Assembly (NCBI GenBank): GCA_964035575.1
Contig: OZ037888.1
Location: 310,001-374,000, forward strand
DNA length: 64,000 nucleotides
Reading direction: 5' to 3'
Source of the DNA: Rhynchopus sp. YZ270_cl-10
Taxonomy: Eukaryota; Euglenozoa; Diplonemea; Diplonemida; Diplonemidae
Shown: positions 1 through 10,089 of the stretch, one piece after another
Layout of the letters: the number at the start of each line of letters is the position of its first letter
Numbering within the stretch: the first letter of the stretch is position 1
Program-made: the position numbers and the translations under genes
The notes under the pieces: generated by a model
The model's input: only the letters and a program-made list of their open reading frames with translations
Databases searched by the model: none
Told to the model about the DNA's origin: nothing

Positions 1-699
1 GGTCAGCGCACAGAGCACAGCAAAGATACTGATGAGGGCAAGGCAGCTGGCAGCTTGCGTCATTTGGAACATCCAAAAGGTAGGCTGTGACTCGAGGAGG
101 GCGTTGATTGTTACCCCATTGCTGGAGAAGAAGATGCCGAGGTTGATGTCATCAGACGTTGCAAGACTGTTGTACGTGAACATCGGCACCGTAACGCAGA
201 GAAGGGAGGTGACGTTCATGAAGAACATCGCCAGACGTCTGCACCGTGTACACACTACCTCCCCCACCTCATCGTAGCCACCACTCGAAGGTGCCCCTTG
301 ACGGTACAGCACCCCCAAGCTCACTGCGCTCAACACCATAACCGCTGCTCCAAAGAAGACACCAAACTTCGGCGCTTTGTTGTTCTCAGACAACGCAATC
401 GACAGAGCCAACCAGAAGAGGAAGCTTGCGAAGACCGTTACACCGTGGACTGCGAGGGCGGTCTTGTGGGAGTGGCGGCGGCAGAAGTGCTTCAGGCGGG
501 CCAGAACAGAGGCGACGCAAAAAATGGTAAGAACAAAGGTGAACACCGCGAGGAACTGTGCTGCCTGCACGGAGGTGTCCGCATACCCGCGGAAGGTGCC
601 CGTACCTTTTTGCAGACTCTCCCTGCCTGCAAGAACGCTGACCATCAAGATCATGCACAGCAACAGCAGACCAAGGGGAACATACGAATCACTGTCCAT
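1..699 (-). CDS. multi-membrane protein, partial paralogue (copy 1)
   Basis: This is the amino-terminal 233 codons of a second copy of the gene at 3532-5661; the rest lies outside the window. The start ATG at 697-699 (MDSDSYVPLG) matches the start of the full copy. The visible part covers the first four-helix module and the start of the second. Membrane segments are nearly identical to copy 2, but the loops between helix 1 and helix 2 of both modules differ strongly: ADWERLQDERATFHANWG in copy 2 reads AGRESLQKGTGTFRGYAD here. Homology to copy 2 continues upstream to base 894, so the duplication includes the leader. Function unknown; probably a membrane or surface protein (inference). Confidence 0.8.
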   Translation of the reverse strand, partial: MDSDSYVPLGLLLLCMILMVSVLAGRESLQKGTGTFRGYADTSVQAAQFLAVFTFVLTIFCVASVLARLKHFCRRHSHKTALAVHGVTVFASFLFWLALSIALSENNKAPKFGVFFGAAVMVLSAVSLGVLYRQGAPSSGGYDEVGEVVCTRCRRLAMFFMNVTSLLCVTVPMFTYNSLATSDDINLGIFFSSNGVTINALLESQPTFWMFQMTQAASCLALISIFAVLCALT

Positions 700-894
700 T
701 TTGTCCGATAGGTTGGTTCCGTGGTGAAGGCCAGCGAGACGGTGGAGACCCAAGGTCAAGAAAAATAGGGGGAAAAGTGTATTTGGCAATGATAATGCAA
801 AAAAGAGGGGAGTGGAAAACACAGGCGGCAATCTCCTCAAAGATGCGAAGAAAGAGGTCGTGTGTGTGTGTGGTGGTTTGCCTGTGTATTTGAG
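1..894. repeat. segmental duplication of 4961-5854
   Basis: Bases 1-894 align end to end with 4961-5854, covering the 5' coding part and about 195 bases upstream of the ATG. Similarity stops abruptly after TGTGTATTTGAG in both copies. The period of about 4.96 kb makes this a tandem gene duplication. Confidence 0.9.
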
Positions 895-1574
895 GGAAGG
901 GGTCCAGGGTTTTCGCTGTTCTGCATCCATTTCGTTACTTCTGATGTGCCCTACTCCCGCTTTCCTCTCATCAGTCAGATGAATGGGGATCATCCCAGAC
1001 AGGGATTGGGACTATGCATGGTTGGGTTGCGTGAACACCAAGGTGTGGCATATTCGCAGAAGATTCGAAGGGTTGCTGGGGTTGAAAAGGATTGGGGGTG
1101 GGATATGGTACTTTGTTAGTATAATGGTTTTTTTTTTTTTTTTTTTTTTTTGTTATTTTGTTACTTCAAAATCTAATCATTTTTAGTGGTTCATCTGCAT
1201 AAGGGAAAATTGACGACTGCGTCCTGTGTACACACAACACACAATCGTGTCAATAGGGGGAAACGATAAAGAAATCTTGAAGGAAAAGTGTGTCTGCGCG
1301 ACTGCACAGGTGGAGGAAGAGAGGGGTGGGGGAATGAAGGTGGTGAGGTGCTAATGACGCGATGAACGCAGACTAATTGAAGGGACCCTCCACAGGTTCT
1401 CCAACCGTGGAGGGTCGCTAAAGTGAAGTTATTAATGCAGGCACCTCTGCCCAAACAAAAAAGACAAAGGCTGCACTGGTAATAAAGGAGAGGCAGGAAG
1501 GTAGCTGAAAAACAAAAAAAGACCCTGAAGGCACAAAAAACGCCCCGCATACCCTTCCTCGCCTGTAATCTCTC

Positions 1575-1668
1575 AGGTAGGAGACATAGATTCGAACGGT
1601 CAACACCTTAATAGAGTTTCTGGAGGAACGGACCCCTGGATGCAATTTAATGGTCCAGCCTTGGACCT
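1575..1668 (-). repeat. GTCC-hairpin dispersed repeat, copy C
   Basis: Read on the minus strand this begins GTCCAAGGCTGGAC, a small hairpin, followed by TTAAATTGCATCC and CCTCCAGAAACTCTAT. The same order of blocks is found on the plus strand at 27088-27175 and 39263-39345. It looks like a SINE or the conserved end of a retroelement; a structured RNA is an alternative. Confidence 0.55.
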
Positions 1669-1962
1669 TAAAAAGATTCATGAAAAATTAACAGAACCCG
1701 AATCATATAAAAAAAGAATCATATAAAAACATGCAGATTATCGTTACAAGCATTTTTTTCAGCTTGAAACAAAAAACGCGCAGGTGGTGTGGCAGATTTT
1801 GCGGTTTTGGCTGGCCCCGTGATTATGTACCGGCATACCCTCCCTCGTGGTAACCGTGTGCATGCCAATGAAGTACTCTCTGGGGTTCGATAACCCGTGG
1901 AACCAGTGCTTCCGCCGATGAACGGTGAGGCGTTTGCACTTCTCTGTTTGCGGAGCAAAAAA

Positions 1963-2614
1963 TACCGGCCGCGTACATATTACGTCGCGTACTAATTAAG
2001 TCGGTTAGGGAAAATGCCGAATTAATTAGTACGCGACGTAATAAGTGTGTGACGTAATTAATTTTTTGAAGAAAAACAAAATCTACGTACAAGGTGAGTG
2101 GGAAGGATGTCTGGCATTTCTCTTGGTGTTGGCGTGTTGGCCCTCGGCCCTTTACAAGGTTACATTGGGCAGAGATTGCAACATGCAAACGTTTTTGTAA
2201 TGGTTGTTGAAATATGAACAAATGGCTCATATTTCGGATTTGAGGAACTCATTGGCACTTCCCACTCCTCTTCGCATACGGAGGTGCTAGACGCACTGTG
2301 GCAGAGTTCTCGCCGATTTCTTCCACCTTACCCTGTGCCATCTACATGCGCCGCGTGTTGGGTTTGCTCTCCTCCTCGCTCACACACATCTGCGATGACT
2401 TCGGGATTGTGTGGGTTTGGCGGTATCCCCCCAGTGATGTGCCCACGCCAGCTGTGTTCCAACATGATTACCCCCACTTTTTTCACCTTACGGTGTGTAC
2501 TAATTACGTCGCTTTTTGGGCGCTCGAGGGCCCCCAAAAAGCGACTTAATTAGTACGCGACGTAATAAGTACCCCCCGTAATAAATACGCGACGTAATAT
2601 GTGCGCGGCCGGTA
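1963..2614. mobile_element. MITE-like element with 29-bp terminal inverted repeats
   Basis: The left end TACCGGCCGCGTACATATTA is repeated inverted at the right end (2586-2614) with one mismatch in 29 bases. Internal copies of the ACGTCGCGTACTAATTA block occur at about 1983, 2020, 2490 and 2545 in both orientations, and a perfect hairpin around CTCGAG sits near 2525. There is no transposase frame, so it is non-autonomous. A clear target duplication is not visible. Confidence 0.7.
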
Positions 2615-2744
2615 ATACAAATGTAATACAAAATAATACAAAAGCCGCCGCAGGCAATTTTTTTTTGGGTACGGTGTAAAAATCAGCCAACATTGTTACC
2701 CATGAGATAAAATATCGTATCCCAAACTAAAGCGAACATCATTT

Positions 2745-2870
2745 AACTCGGTGATGGGTGATTCACAAACTGGAATACGGGATACCACTCGCTATCGCTC
2801 GTGACATCACTTTGATGATTACACTCGCGCGTTCAGTGCCAGTTTGTATCACCCACCACCTCGTGAAATG
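2745..2870. repeat. fold-back (inverted-repeat) sequence
   Basis: GGTGATGGGTG plus CACAAACTGG on the left pair with CCAGTTTGTATCACCCACC on the right. The spacer is about 60 bases. Probably a short non-autonomous element; no coding capacity. Confidence 0.5.
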
Positions 2871-3212
2871 CTCACTTTATTTCGAGCTTAGATAAATAGT
2901 TATTTCTTTTTACGCTTTTGTGTGAAATATTGTGTGACACGTGGTCCGCATGGGGGCACGTCTGCACCCCCCTGGTCCCCACATGGCTCTCACACCCCGA
3001 ATATGTGCTAAGGGGTTAAAAGATTGAGCGAAAATGAAAAATCACGGGTTGGGAGGGATGGGAGGAGTGGGGGTGGGGATTTTGGACCATAGTTTTATAA
3101 AAATTGACTTCGTCTTTGTTTTTCCATTTATGGTGTTTCCGAAAGGGCCCATATTGACAGGTCCTTGACATGTCCTCGACAGGTGTTCGGTAACACCAAT
3201 TTATGTATTTTT

Positions 3213-3308
3213 TTTGAAAACTTGGAAAAATCACGTGTCGCAACAGCATATATCCACGCCACGCCCACCCTCCGCCCAACTTACTTCCATTTCGCGGTCT
3301 ACGTTGAG
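3213..3308. repeat. dispersed ~95-bp repeat, copy 1
   Basis: This block (TTTGAAAACTTGGAAAAATC to CGGTCTACGTTGAG) is nearly identical to 47431-47524. Both copies lie a short distance beyond the stop codon of a minus-strand gene, in the same orientation. Role unknown: it could be a mobile repeat or a shared 3'-end or intergenic processing element. Confidence 0.65.
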
Positions 3309-3531
3309 ATGTCCTACTCCCGCTACCGCTCGTCAGTCAACGAAACGGGTATAATTGGAACACAAGGGAGCAAATCCTTGTGCGAAGTAAGTGGGCTCGG
3401 GGTATTCTCCCTGCCTCGCGGTGTGGGTTTTTTTTTTTTTGGGGGGGACAGCAATGTTCTTTTTATGTTTCTTGATGTTGTCCATAATTATACCTTGTTT
3501 TTATCGGCATATTTTATTCAAACCCCCTTTT

Positions 3532-5661
3532 TTAATCCTTTTCCTTTTGATACTTCATTCCGTTAGGTTCGTTACAGCTTTCTCTGGACTCCTCCTTCTT
3601 CCCCCCGACCCCACATCGACCCTCTTCGCCAAGCGACGCAAATGTTTGCCGCTTCCATTGAAGCTGCACTTCGAAGGGTTTGAGTTCTTCTGGAGCCTGT
3701 GGGTTTGTAAAGGATTCTGTGTGCATGGCTCCAGAGGGGTCTACATCTTCTGCAGGGTACATTCTGCGGTAGAACGCTGCAAGGTTGCAGGCCATGAGGA
3801 GAGAGCATGTCCAGGCAAAAAAGACACCGTAGTTGGCGGTGTACCTTCTATAGGCGACTACGACGGCAGCTGTGAGGAGAGCTGAGAACAGTGCTAAAAA
3901 GAGAACACTCAATGCGATGCAAGCTAATGCAAGAACCCGCTTCGTTCGTCCGAAGAAGGCATGTGCCACCAGAACCACCACTGCTGCCAACGTAGCCAAC
4001 AACGCCAACACCCAGAACGCCTGCGATGCATCCACCACCTCCCCACCTTCACTGCTGACACTCTCTTCAAAGAGCCCAATGACACGGCCGGTGTTGTGTT
4101 CGGGAGACCGTGCGAGACTGTCATCCGTTGCACCAATTATGATGAGACAGAGAAGAACCACTACAGCCACCGCAACCATCGTGTTGTCTGTATGCCTCTG
4201 TTGCCAGACTGCAGTCGTTTCGGTGACAAGAAAAACCCGCATCACACAGGCCTCAAATATAGCCGCCGACAACATCAAAAACACCCCAGGTCCGATCACT
4301 TTGTGTGCCTCTAGCTTCATAAGAGACTCTCTGTAAAACACAGTATTCGTGAAGGCGTATATCAATGCAATGGACGTTGTTGTGTTCACGACTAATGCAG
4401 CAGCGACACTCGCCACAGTGATACCATTGATTTTGTCCCTAAAAATGCCGAGGTACTTTGTGATGAGAAGAATCGCAGGGGGGAGGGAGAAGATGCTGGA
4501 TAGAACAACGAGCGCCTGGCAGGAGTAGATCATATGCACTGAACGGTCCGACATGAGGAGGTCCGCCGTATTGGCGGATTCCCCTCTGAACACCCCTACC
4601 CTTCCGTGGGGCACAACGTTCTGCGCAAATCCATTGTTCAATGTGGTGGTCAGAATCGACAGCACAAACGCCATTCCAGACAACCCTACCAACAACACCT
4701 TTGCACCGACCCGACGGTATTCCTCCGCTTCACCAAACTCTGCCGTGTCCAGAAACTTCCCCAAACACCACATCTGCAGCAACATCGCGAACACCGCAGT
4801 AAATATCCCAAACCCTGGCCGTGGTACCAACTCACTTCCCCACCACTCCGTCATGGTGGAGACCATGGACACCCACATGAAACAACACATGACCACAGAG
4901 AGGAGAAGCGCAACGAGAACCACACGGTGACTCCACGCATTTCCTCTGTAGATATGAAAGGTCAGCGCACAGAGCACAGCAAAGATACTGATGAGGGCAA
5001 GGCAGCTGGCAGCTTGCGTCACATGGAACATCCAAAGGCCAGACTCTGACTCGAGGAGGGTGCTAACTGTTACCTCACCGCTGGCGAAGATGATGCCGAC
5101 GCTGAGGTCATCAGACGTTGCAAGACTGTTGTGCATGAACATCGGCACCGTAACGCAGAGAAGGGAGGTGACGTTCATGAAGAACATCACCAGACGTTTG
5201 CACCGTGTACACCCCACCTCCCCTACCTCATCGTAGCCACCACTCGAAGGTGCCCCTTGACGGTACAGCACACCCAAGCTCACTGCGCTCAACACCATAA
5301 CCGCCACTCCAAAGAAGACGTCATACTTCGGCGCTTCGCTGTTCTCAGACAACGCAATCGACAGAGCCAACCAGAAGAGGAAGCTCACGAAGACCGTTAC
5401 ACCGTGGACTGCGAGGGCGGTCTTGTGGGAGTGGCGGCGGCAGAAGTGCTTCATGCGGGCCAGAACAGAGGCGACGCAAAAAATAATGAGAACACAAATG
5501 AACACCGCGAGGAACTGTGCTGCCTGCACGCAAAAGGGTCCCCAATTCGCGTGGAAGGTGGCCCTTTCATCTTGCAGACGCTCCCAGTCTGCAAGAACGC
5601 TGACCATCAAGATCATGCACAGCAACAGCAGACCAAGGGGAACATACGAATCACTGTCCAT
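3532..5661 (-). CDS. 16-helix membrane protein made of four 4-TM modules
   Basis: 709 aa. The start is ATG at 5661, the first in-frame ATG after a candidate splice acceptor at about 5798; the frame is open further upstream but without ATG. Hydrophobic segments fall near residues 6-24, 44-66, 82-104, 112-134; 156-174, 207-236, 245-268, 282-304; 318-338, 375-402, 412-438, 456-478; 492-511, 546-569, 575-603 and 610-632. That is four repeats of TM, long outer loop, TM, TM, short loop, TM. The fourth helix of each module starts with a related motif (YDVFFG, FGIFTA, PGVFLM, YGVFFA). The layout resembles tandem amastin- or claudin-like units, but I do not see the amastin cysteine signature. The charged tail is about 70 residues. 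Role unknown; surface location is inferred. A second copy begins at the window start. Confidence 0.85.
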   Translation of the reverse strand: MDSDSYVPLGLLLLCMILMVSVLADWERLQDERATFHANWGPFCVQAAQFLAVFICVLIIFCVASVLARMKHFCRRHSHKTALAVHGVTVFVSFLFWLALSIALSENSEAPKYDVFFGVAVMVLSAVSLGVLYRQGAPSSGGYDEVGEVGCTRCKRLVMFFMNVTSLLCVTVPMFMHNSLATSDDLSVGIIFASGEVTVSTLLESESGLWMFHVTQAASCLALISIFAVLCALTFHIYRGNAWSHRVVLVALLLSVVMCCFMWVSMVSTMTEWWGSELVPRPGFGIFTAVFAMLLQMWCLGKFLDTAEFGEAEEYRRVGAKVLLVGLSGMAFVLSILTTTLNNGFAQNVVPHGRVGVFRGESANTADLLMSDRSVHMIYSCQALVVLSSIFSLPPAILLITKYLGIFRDKINGITVASVAAALVVNTTTSIALIYAFTNTVFYRESLMKLEAHKVIGPGVFLMLSAAIFEACVMRVFLVTETTAVWQQRHTDNTMVAVAVVVLLCLIIIGATDDSLARSPEHNTGRVIGLFEESVSSEGGEVVDASQAFWVLALLATLAAVVVLVAHAFFGRTKRVLALACIALSVLFLALFSALLTAAVVVAYRRYTANYGVFFAWTCSLLMACNLAAFYRRMYPAEDVDPSGAMHTESFTNPQAPEELKPFEVQLQWKRQTFASLGEEGRCGVGGKKEESRESCNEPNGMKYQKEKD

Positions 5662-5854
5662 TTTGTCCGATAGGTTGGTTCCGTGGTGAAGGCCAGCGAG
5701 ACGGTGGAGACCCAAGGTCAAGAAAAATAGGGGGAAAAGTGTATTTGGCAATGATAATGCAAAAAAGAGGGGAGTGGAAAACACAGGCGGCAATCTCCTC
5801 AAAGATGCGAAGAAAGAGGTCGTGTGTGTGTGGTGGTTTCCCTGTGTATTTGAG

Positions 5855-6642
5855 CTGTTTGGGAAGAGCTTTGGAATTTAACGGTGTGGTATGCTACCTT
5901 CGACCACACCAAGTAAAGTTTTCTATTGTCCTTTTGTAAAAATCTCTTTGTTTTTCTCTTTGTGGATAGTGTTCATTCACCTTTATCACAATCGTTGTCC
6001 AGCACAGCATCAGATGTGCAAGTGTGTTGTCGGGGAAGAAAAGACAAACAAACAAAAATCTGTACATAAGCACAGTAATTCAATTAGTCTACACTAAGAG
6101 AACCACGTTTTCAAAAGAAAAAAAATAATCAGTGGCTGTCGCTATCAAACTTGGTGGCCTACTGTACTCAGATGTAGCAAAGTTTGACACATTTCGTGAC
6201 AGCCACTGATATGTTACACAACCTGTTACACAGGTTATAATAAGGGTTCGGGAGTGCTTGGGAGTGTTTGGGTCATGATTTCCCAGAAAATTTGCCAAAG
6301 CCCCCAAAAGCCACGGAACATGGTTTTTAGTGGTTCTGAGCACGTATCGCAAATTTCTGGTCAAACCCAAAAAAACTACTGGACAACGAGCATCAGATTC
6401 AGTGACTGCAAGTACAGCGGTCGAACCTTGTATTTATCGGTATTTTTTGAACATCAGCTCTAAAAAATACCAAAAAAACACGAGCCCATCATCCTTGCCT
6501 ATTGAACCTCCCAAAATTGTCTAACCCAAAGATAGAAGACGTAAAAGAAGCCAAAATATGTTACCTCCACACAGCAGATTCTGCAGTCAGTTCAATGAAC
6601 GACGTAGTCTTGGTTTGCACAGTTGTTTATCACACGTTGCCG
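5855..6642. other. intergenic region with one fold-back
   Basis: AT-rich, without a recognisable gene. It holds a fold-back at 6128-6210 and a weaker inverted repeat around 6430-6480. Confidence 0.5.
6128..6210. repeat. fold-back element
   Basis: ATCAGTGGCTGTCG on the left is the reverse complement of CGTGACAGCCACTGAT on the right, apart from one extra base, and CAAACTT pairs with AAGTTTG inside. About 83 bp; it resembles a short hairpin transposon relic. Confidence 0.55.
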
Positions 6643-9330
6643 TCACCGTCCAGAAACTAGCGACGCACCACCTTCAAGAAGAGCAACAGCAGCAGGTTCG
6701 TTTCCCAGAAAAGATGCCATGTGGTGAGGTGTGAGCCCTGCATTATTTACTGCTTCAATTGAGGCACCGTGCTTGAGGAGCATGCTCACAAGGTCCGCTT
6801 GTCTGTCCGTTGAGAAAGCAGCATAGTGCAGTGCAGTGTTGCCAGCACTGTCCACACTTGCCAGTGACGCGCCCTTTGAGAGAAGAGCAGCAACAGCAGG
6901 TTCGTTGTCATGACCAACGGCCATGTGGAGAGGTGTGGACCCAACGTTGTTGACAGATTCAATTGAGGCACCGTGCTTGAGGAGCACGTTCAAAATATCT
7001 AATTGGCCGTTCTCAAAACGGGCAGCATGGTGCAGTGCAGTGTTGCCTTTGCTGTCCACAGTGGCCAACGATGCACCACTTTCAAGAAGAGCAGCAACAG
7101 CAGGTTTGTTATCACCACCAATGGCCATGTGGAGAGGTGTAAGCCCACAACTGTTCTGAGTTTCGATTGCACCGTGTTTGAGGAGCATGTTCATCAGATC
7201 CACTTGGTTGTTCTCAAGACTGGCAGCACGGTGCAGTGCAGTGTTGCCGTCTCTATCTGCTGCTGACAACGACGCACCCCTTGAGAGAAGAGCAACAACA
7301 GCAGGTTCGTTGTTATGAGCAATGGCCATGTGGAGAGGTGTGGACCCAACGTTGTTGACAACTTCAATTGGGGTACCGTGCTTGAGGAGCATGTTCACAA
7401 GGTCCGCTTGGTTTTTCTTTGAAGTGGCAGCATGGTGCAGTACAGTGTTGCCTAAGCTGTCCACAGAGTCAAGAGACTCACCACCTTCAAGAAGAGCAAC
7501 AGCAGGTTCGTTACCCTCCTGAAATGCCATGTGGAGAGGTGTGAGCCCAGAGTTATTGGCTGCTTCAAGTGAGGCACCGTGCTTGAGGAGAATATTCACA
7601 AGGTCTGTTTCGTTGTTCTTTGAGGTGGCGGCATGGTGCAGTGCAGTGTTGCCTTCGCTGTCCACAGAGTCAAGAGACGCACCACCTTCAAGAAGAGCAA
7701 CAACACTAGGTTCGTTGTCACGACCAATGGCCATGTGGAGAGGTGTGAGCCCTGAGTTATTGGCTGCTTCAATTGGGGTACCGTGCTTGAGGAGCATGTT
7801 CACAAGGTCTGTTTCGTTGTTCTTTGAAGTGGCGGCATAGTGCAGTGCAGTGTTGCCGTCACTGTCCACAGAGGCAAGAGACGCACCACCTTCAAGAAGA
7901 GCAACAGCAGCAGGTTCGTTGTCCAGCTGCAATGCCTGGAAGAGAGGTGTGAGCCCTGAGTTATTGACTGCTTCGATTGAGGCACCATGCTTGAGGAGCA
8001 TGTTCACAAGGTCCGACTGGATGCTCTCAAGACTCACAGCATAGTGCAGTGCAGTGTTGCCGTCTCTGTCTTTTGTGGCCAACGACGCACCCCTTGAGAG
8101 AAGAGTAACAACAGCAGGTTCGTTGTCATAATCAATGGCCATGAGGAGAGGTGTGGACCCAATGTAGTTGACAACTTCAATTGGGGTACCGTGTTTGAGG
8201 AGCATGTTCACAAGGTCCGCTTGGTTTTTCTTTGAAGTGGCAGCATGGTGCAGTGCAGTGTTGCCTAAGCTGTCCACAGAGTCAAGAAACGCACCACCTT
8301 CAAGAAGAGCAACAGCAGCAGGTTCGTTACCCTCCTGAAATGCCATGTGGAGAGGTGTGAGCCCAGAGTTATTGGCTGCTTCAATTGAGGCACCGTGCTT
8401 GAGGAGCATGTTCACAAGGTCTGCTTCGTTGTTCTTTGCGGCGGCAGCATAGTGCAGTGCAGTGTTGCCTTCACTATCCACACTGGCAATAGACGCACCA
8501 CCTTCAAGAAGAGCAACAACAGCAGGTTTGTTGCCCCTTTGTAATGACAGAAGAAGAGGTGTAATCCCTGAGCTGTTGACTGCTTCAATTGAGGCACCTT
8601 CCTTGAGGAGCATGTTCACAAGCTCCGCTTGGTTGTTCTCTGAGACGGCAGCATAGTGCAGTACAGCGTTGCCATCACTATCTACACTGGCAAGCGACGC
8701 ACCACCTTCAAGAAGAGCAACAACAGCAGGTTCGTTGCCACTTTCTAATGCCACAAGAAGAGGTGTGCCCCCAAAGTTATTGACTGCTTCGATTGAGGCA
8801 CCTTCCTTAAGGAGCATGTTCACAAGCTCCGCTTGATTGTTCTCTGAGGTGGCGGCATGGTGCAGTGCAGTGTTGCCGTCGTTGTCCACAGAGGTAAGAG
8901 ACGCACCCCTTGTGAGAAGCTCATTGAGACAGGCGACACTCCCCAATGCTGCACACATCAGTGCAGTGATACCGTGGGGTGACACAACGTCCAGCCCCGC
9001 CCCAGCCTCGAGGAGAAGAACCAAACACCCAACGTGGCCCTTGCGTGCACAGATCATCAGAGGCGTCCTGCCCGTGTCGTCACACACGTCCAACAGCGCA
9101 GGCAGCGTGCGTTCAGTCTCTCCTCCCCTTGCTGACACGTTTGCCGCACCAGCGTTTCTTGTGTCAGGCGCAAAGTGTTGTGCAAGAATCGCCCCAAGGG
9201 AGTCCTGCTGGTTGTCCCTGCACATACAGCACACAGCGTCGTATGGGTCCGCTGCAAAAGCCCGCGCTGCTTCACATCTCCCCTTGGCTGGCTTCTCATC
9301 TGGTGTGGTGTCTGCGTGTGGCTGCGACAT
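6643..9330 (-). CDS. ankyrin-repeat protein (about 24 repeats)
   Basis: 895 aa. ATG at 9330 is chosen because a strong acceptor (CCTTCACACCACTCACAG) ends at 9362, leaving a 31-base leader; the frame extends upstream but lies before that acceptor. After a ~95-residue head containing CCMCRDNQ come two single ankyrin repeats (DDTGRTPLMICARKGH, SPHGITALMCAALG) and then 11 paired units. Each pair has a 35-residue repeat (DGNTALHHAA..LVNMLLKHGASIEA) and a 33-residue one (SGLTPLHMA..EPAVVALLEGGASL). Units share long nearly identical stretches, which shows recent internal duplication; two repeats have each lost one codon. The family makes protein-protein interaction solenoids. There is no signal peptide, membrane segment or catalytic domain, so partner and role are unknown. 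Confidence 0.9.
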   Translation of the reverse strand: MSQPHADTTPDEKPAKGRCEAARAFAADPYDAVCCMCRDNQQDSLGAILAQHFAPDTRNAGAANVSARGGETERTLPALLDVCDDTGRTPLMICARKGHVGCLVLLLEAGAGLDVVSPHGITALMCAALGSVACLNELLTRGASLTSVDNDGNTALHHAATSENNQAELVNMLLKEGASIEAVNNFGGTPLLVALESGNEPAVVALLEGGASLASVDSDGNAVLHYAAVSENNQAELVNMLLKEGASIEAVNSSGITPLLLSLQRGNKPAVVALLEGGASIASVDSEGNTALHYAAAAKNNEADLVNMLLKHGASIEAANNSGLTPLHMAFQEGNEPAAVALLEGGAFLDSVDSLGNTALHHAATSKKNQADLVNMLLKHGTPIEVVNYIGSTPLLMAIDYDNEPAVVTLLSRGASLATKDRDGNTALHYAVSLESIQSDLVNMLLKHGASIEAVNNSGLTPLFQALQLDNEPAAVALLEGGASLASVDSDGNTALHYAATSKNNETDLVNMLLKHGTPIEAANNSGLTPLHMAIGRDNEPSVVALLEGGASLDSVDSEGNTALHHAATSKNNETDLVNILLKHGASLEAANNSGLTPLHMAFQEGNEPAVALLEGGESLDSVDSLGNTVLHHAATSKKNQADLVNMLLKHGTPIEVVNNVGSTPLHMAIAHNNEPAVVALLSRGASLSAADRDGNTALHRAASLENNQVDLMNMLLKHGAIETQNSCGLTPLHMAIGGDNKPAVAALLESGASLATVDSKGNTALHHAARFENGQLDILNVLLKHGASIESVNNVGSTPLHMAVGHDNEPAVAALLSKGASLASVDSAGNTALHYAAFSTDRQADLVSMLLKHGASIEAVNNAGLTPHHMASFLGNEPAAVALLEGGASLVSGR

Positions 9331-9360
9331 GGTTTTTTGTTGTTTGTTCAAATGCAGATT

Positions 9361-9378
9361 GCTGTGAGTGGTGTGAAG
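9361..9378 (-). promoter_or_regulatory. splice acceptor upstream of the ankyrin gene
   Basis: On the minus strand the pyrimidine-rich stretch CCTTCACACCACTCACAG ends in AG 31 bases before ATG 9330. It is read here as a trans-splicing acceptor; a leader cis-intron is the alternative. Confidence 0.6.
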
Positions 9379-9823
9379 GCAGGGTACATCACCATTTGCA
9401 GGATGTCCTGCACAGTGCCCAGCTCTCCCCATTGAAACATCTGCTTGTGGTGCGGCTACCATGGGCTGTGTGTGCTGGCTCAGTGGCCATGTGCTGAATG
9501 CCCGCGCTTCTGCTGGTATGTGACAAAAACGCAAAATCCTCTTGCGCATCTGGGTCAGGTGTTTTAATTAATAACCATGCCTGTCCTGGTTGAGAGTGAG
9601 GTTGAAATGTGGGAAAGGCAGGTGTGAAATGTGGGAAAAATGGGTGTGTGGTGGGTTCGGGTTTTGAGACAGCCAAGAGAAAAAAGTCAAAAGGCTCGTG
9701 GATCACCATCATCAACGACAGGGTGTCGTGTTTGTCAGAGAAAACACAGGAATACAACAACAAAAATGAAGACACACATGAACACTCCATCCCTCGCCCA
9801 TCCCAGTCCCTTCCTCCTGCTTT

Positions 9824-9868
9824 GGTGAGAAGACGCTCTGTGCCTCGGTGGACACCTGCATCTGTCTT
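9824..9868. repeat. direct repeat, matches 10267-10310
   Basis: The block GACGCTCTGTGCCTCGGTGG and its flanks recur 443 bases downstream with few changes. The core GTGCCTCGGTGGACAC can form a small hairpin and resembles the H2 family. Confidence 0.6.
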
Positions 9869-10043
9869 CGGAGGAAGAAGGAAAACGGGGGGCGTGGTGG
9901 GATGGGTTGTGTCCATGCAAAATCAACACACGTAACAATGTTGTGGAAAACAGGTTGAAGGTTGCAACGACGCCACTAGCCTGACAAAGGCCAAACGATG
10001 CTAACAGGATGGATGGACGCAAACGCGTCTTTGAAAAGAACAA

Positions 10044-10089
10044 AAGTGAAGTTGGTAGTGCAAACGCATCTGGGAGAGGCAGGCACTCA
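10044..10089. repeat. H3 hairpin repeat
   Basis: Sequence GTGAAGTTGGTAGTGCAAAC followed by GCATCTGGGAGAGGCAGGCACT. Other H3 copies lie at 22674, 40591, 49145, 54433, 55163, 59367 and 59773, all in this orientation. AGTGC pairs with GCACT. Confidence 0.6.

Larger units (their letters stand above)
895..3531. other. intergenic region rich in mobile-element remnants
   Basis: No gene recognised. From left to right it holds poly-T runs, a minus-strand copy of the GTCC-hairpin repeat (1575-1668), an inverted-repeat element (1963-2614), a fold-back sequence (about 2745-2870) and one copy of a dispersed repeat (3213-3308). The short open frames here have no domain or codon signature. Confidence 0.6.

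Noticed and set aside
1585-1630. tRNA-like T-loop word GTTCGAATC on the minus strand
   Set aside because: The flanking bases do not form a T stem, and no D arm or acceptor stem could be paired; the region belongs to the GTCC-hairpin repeat.
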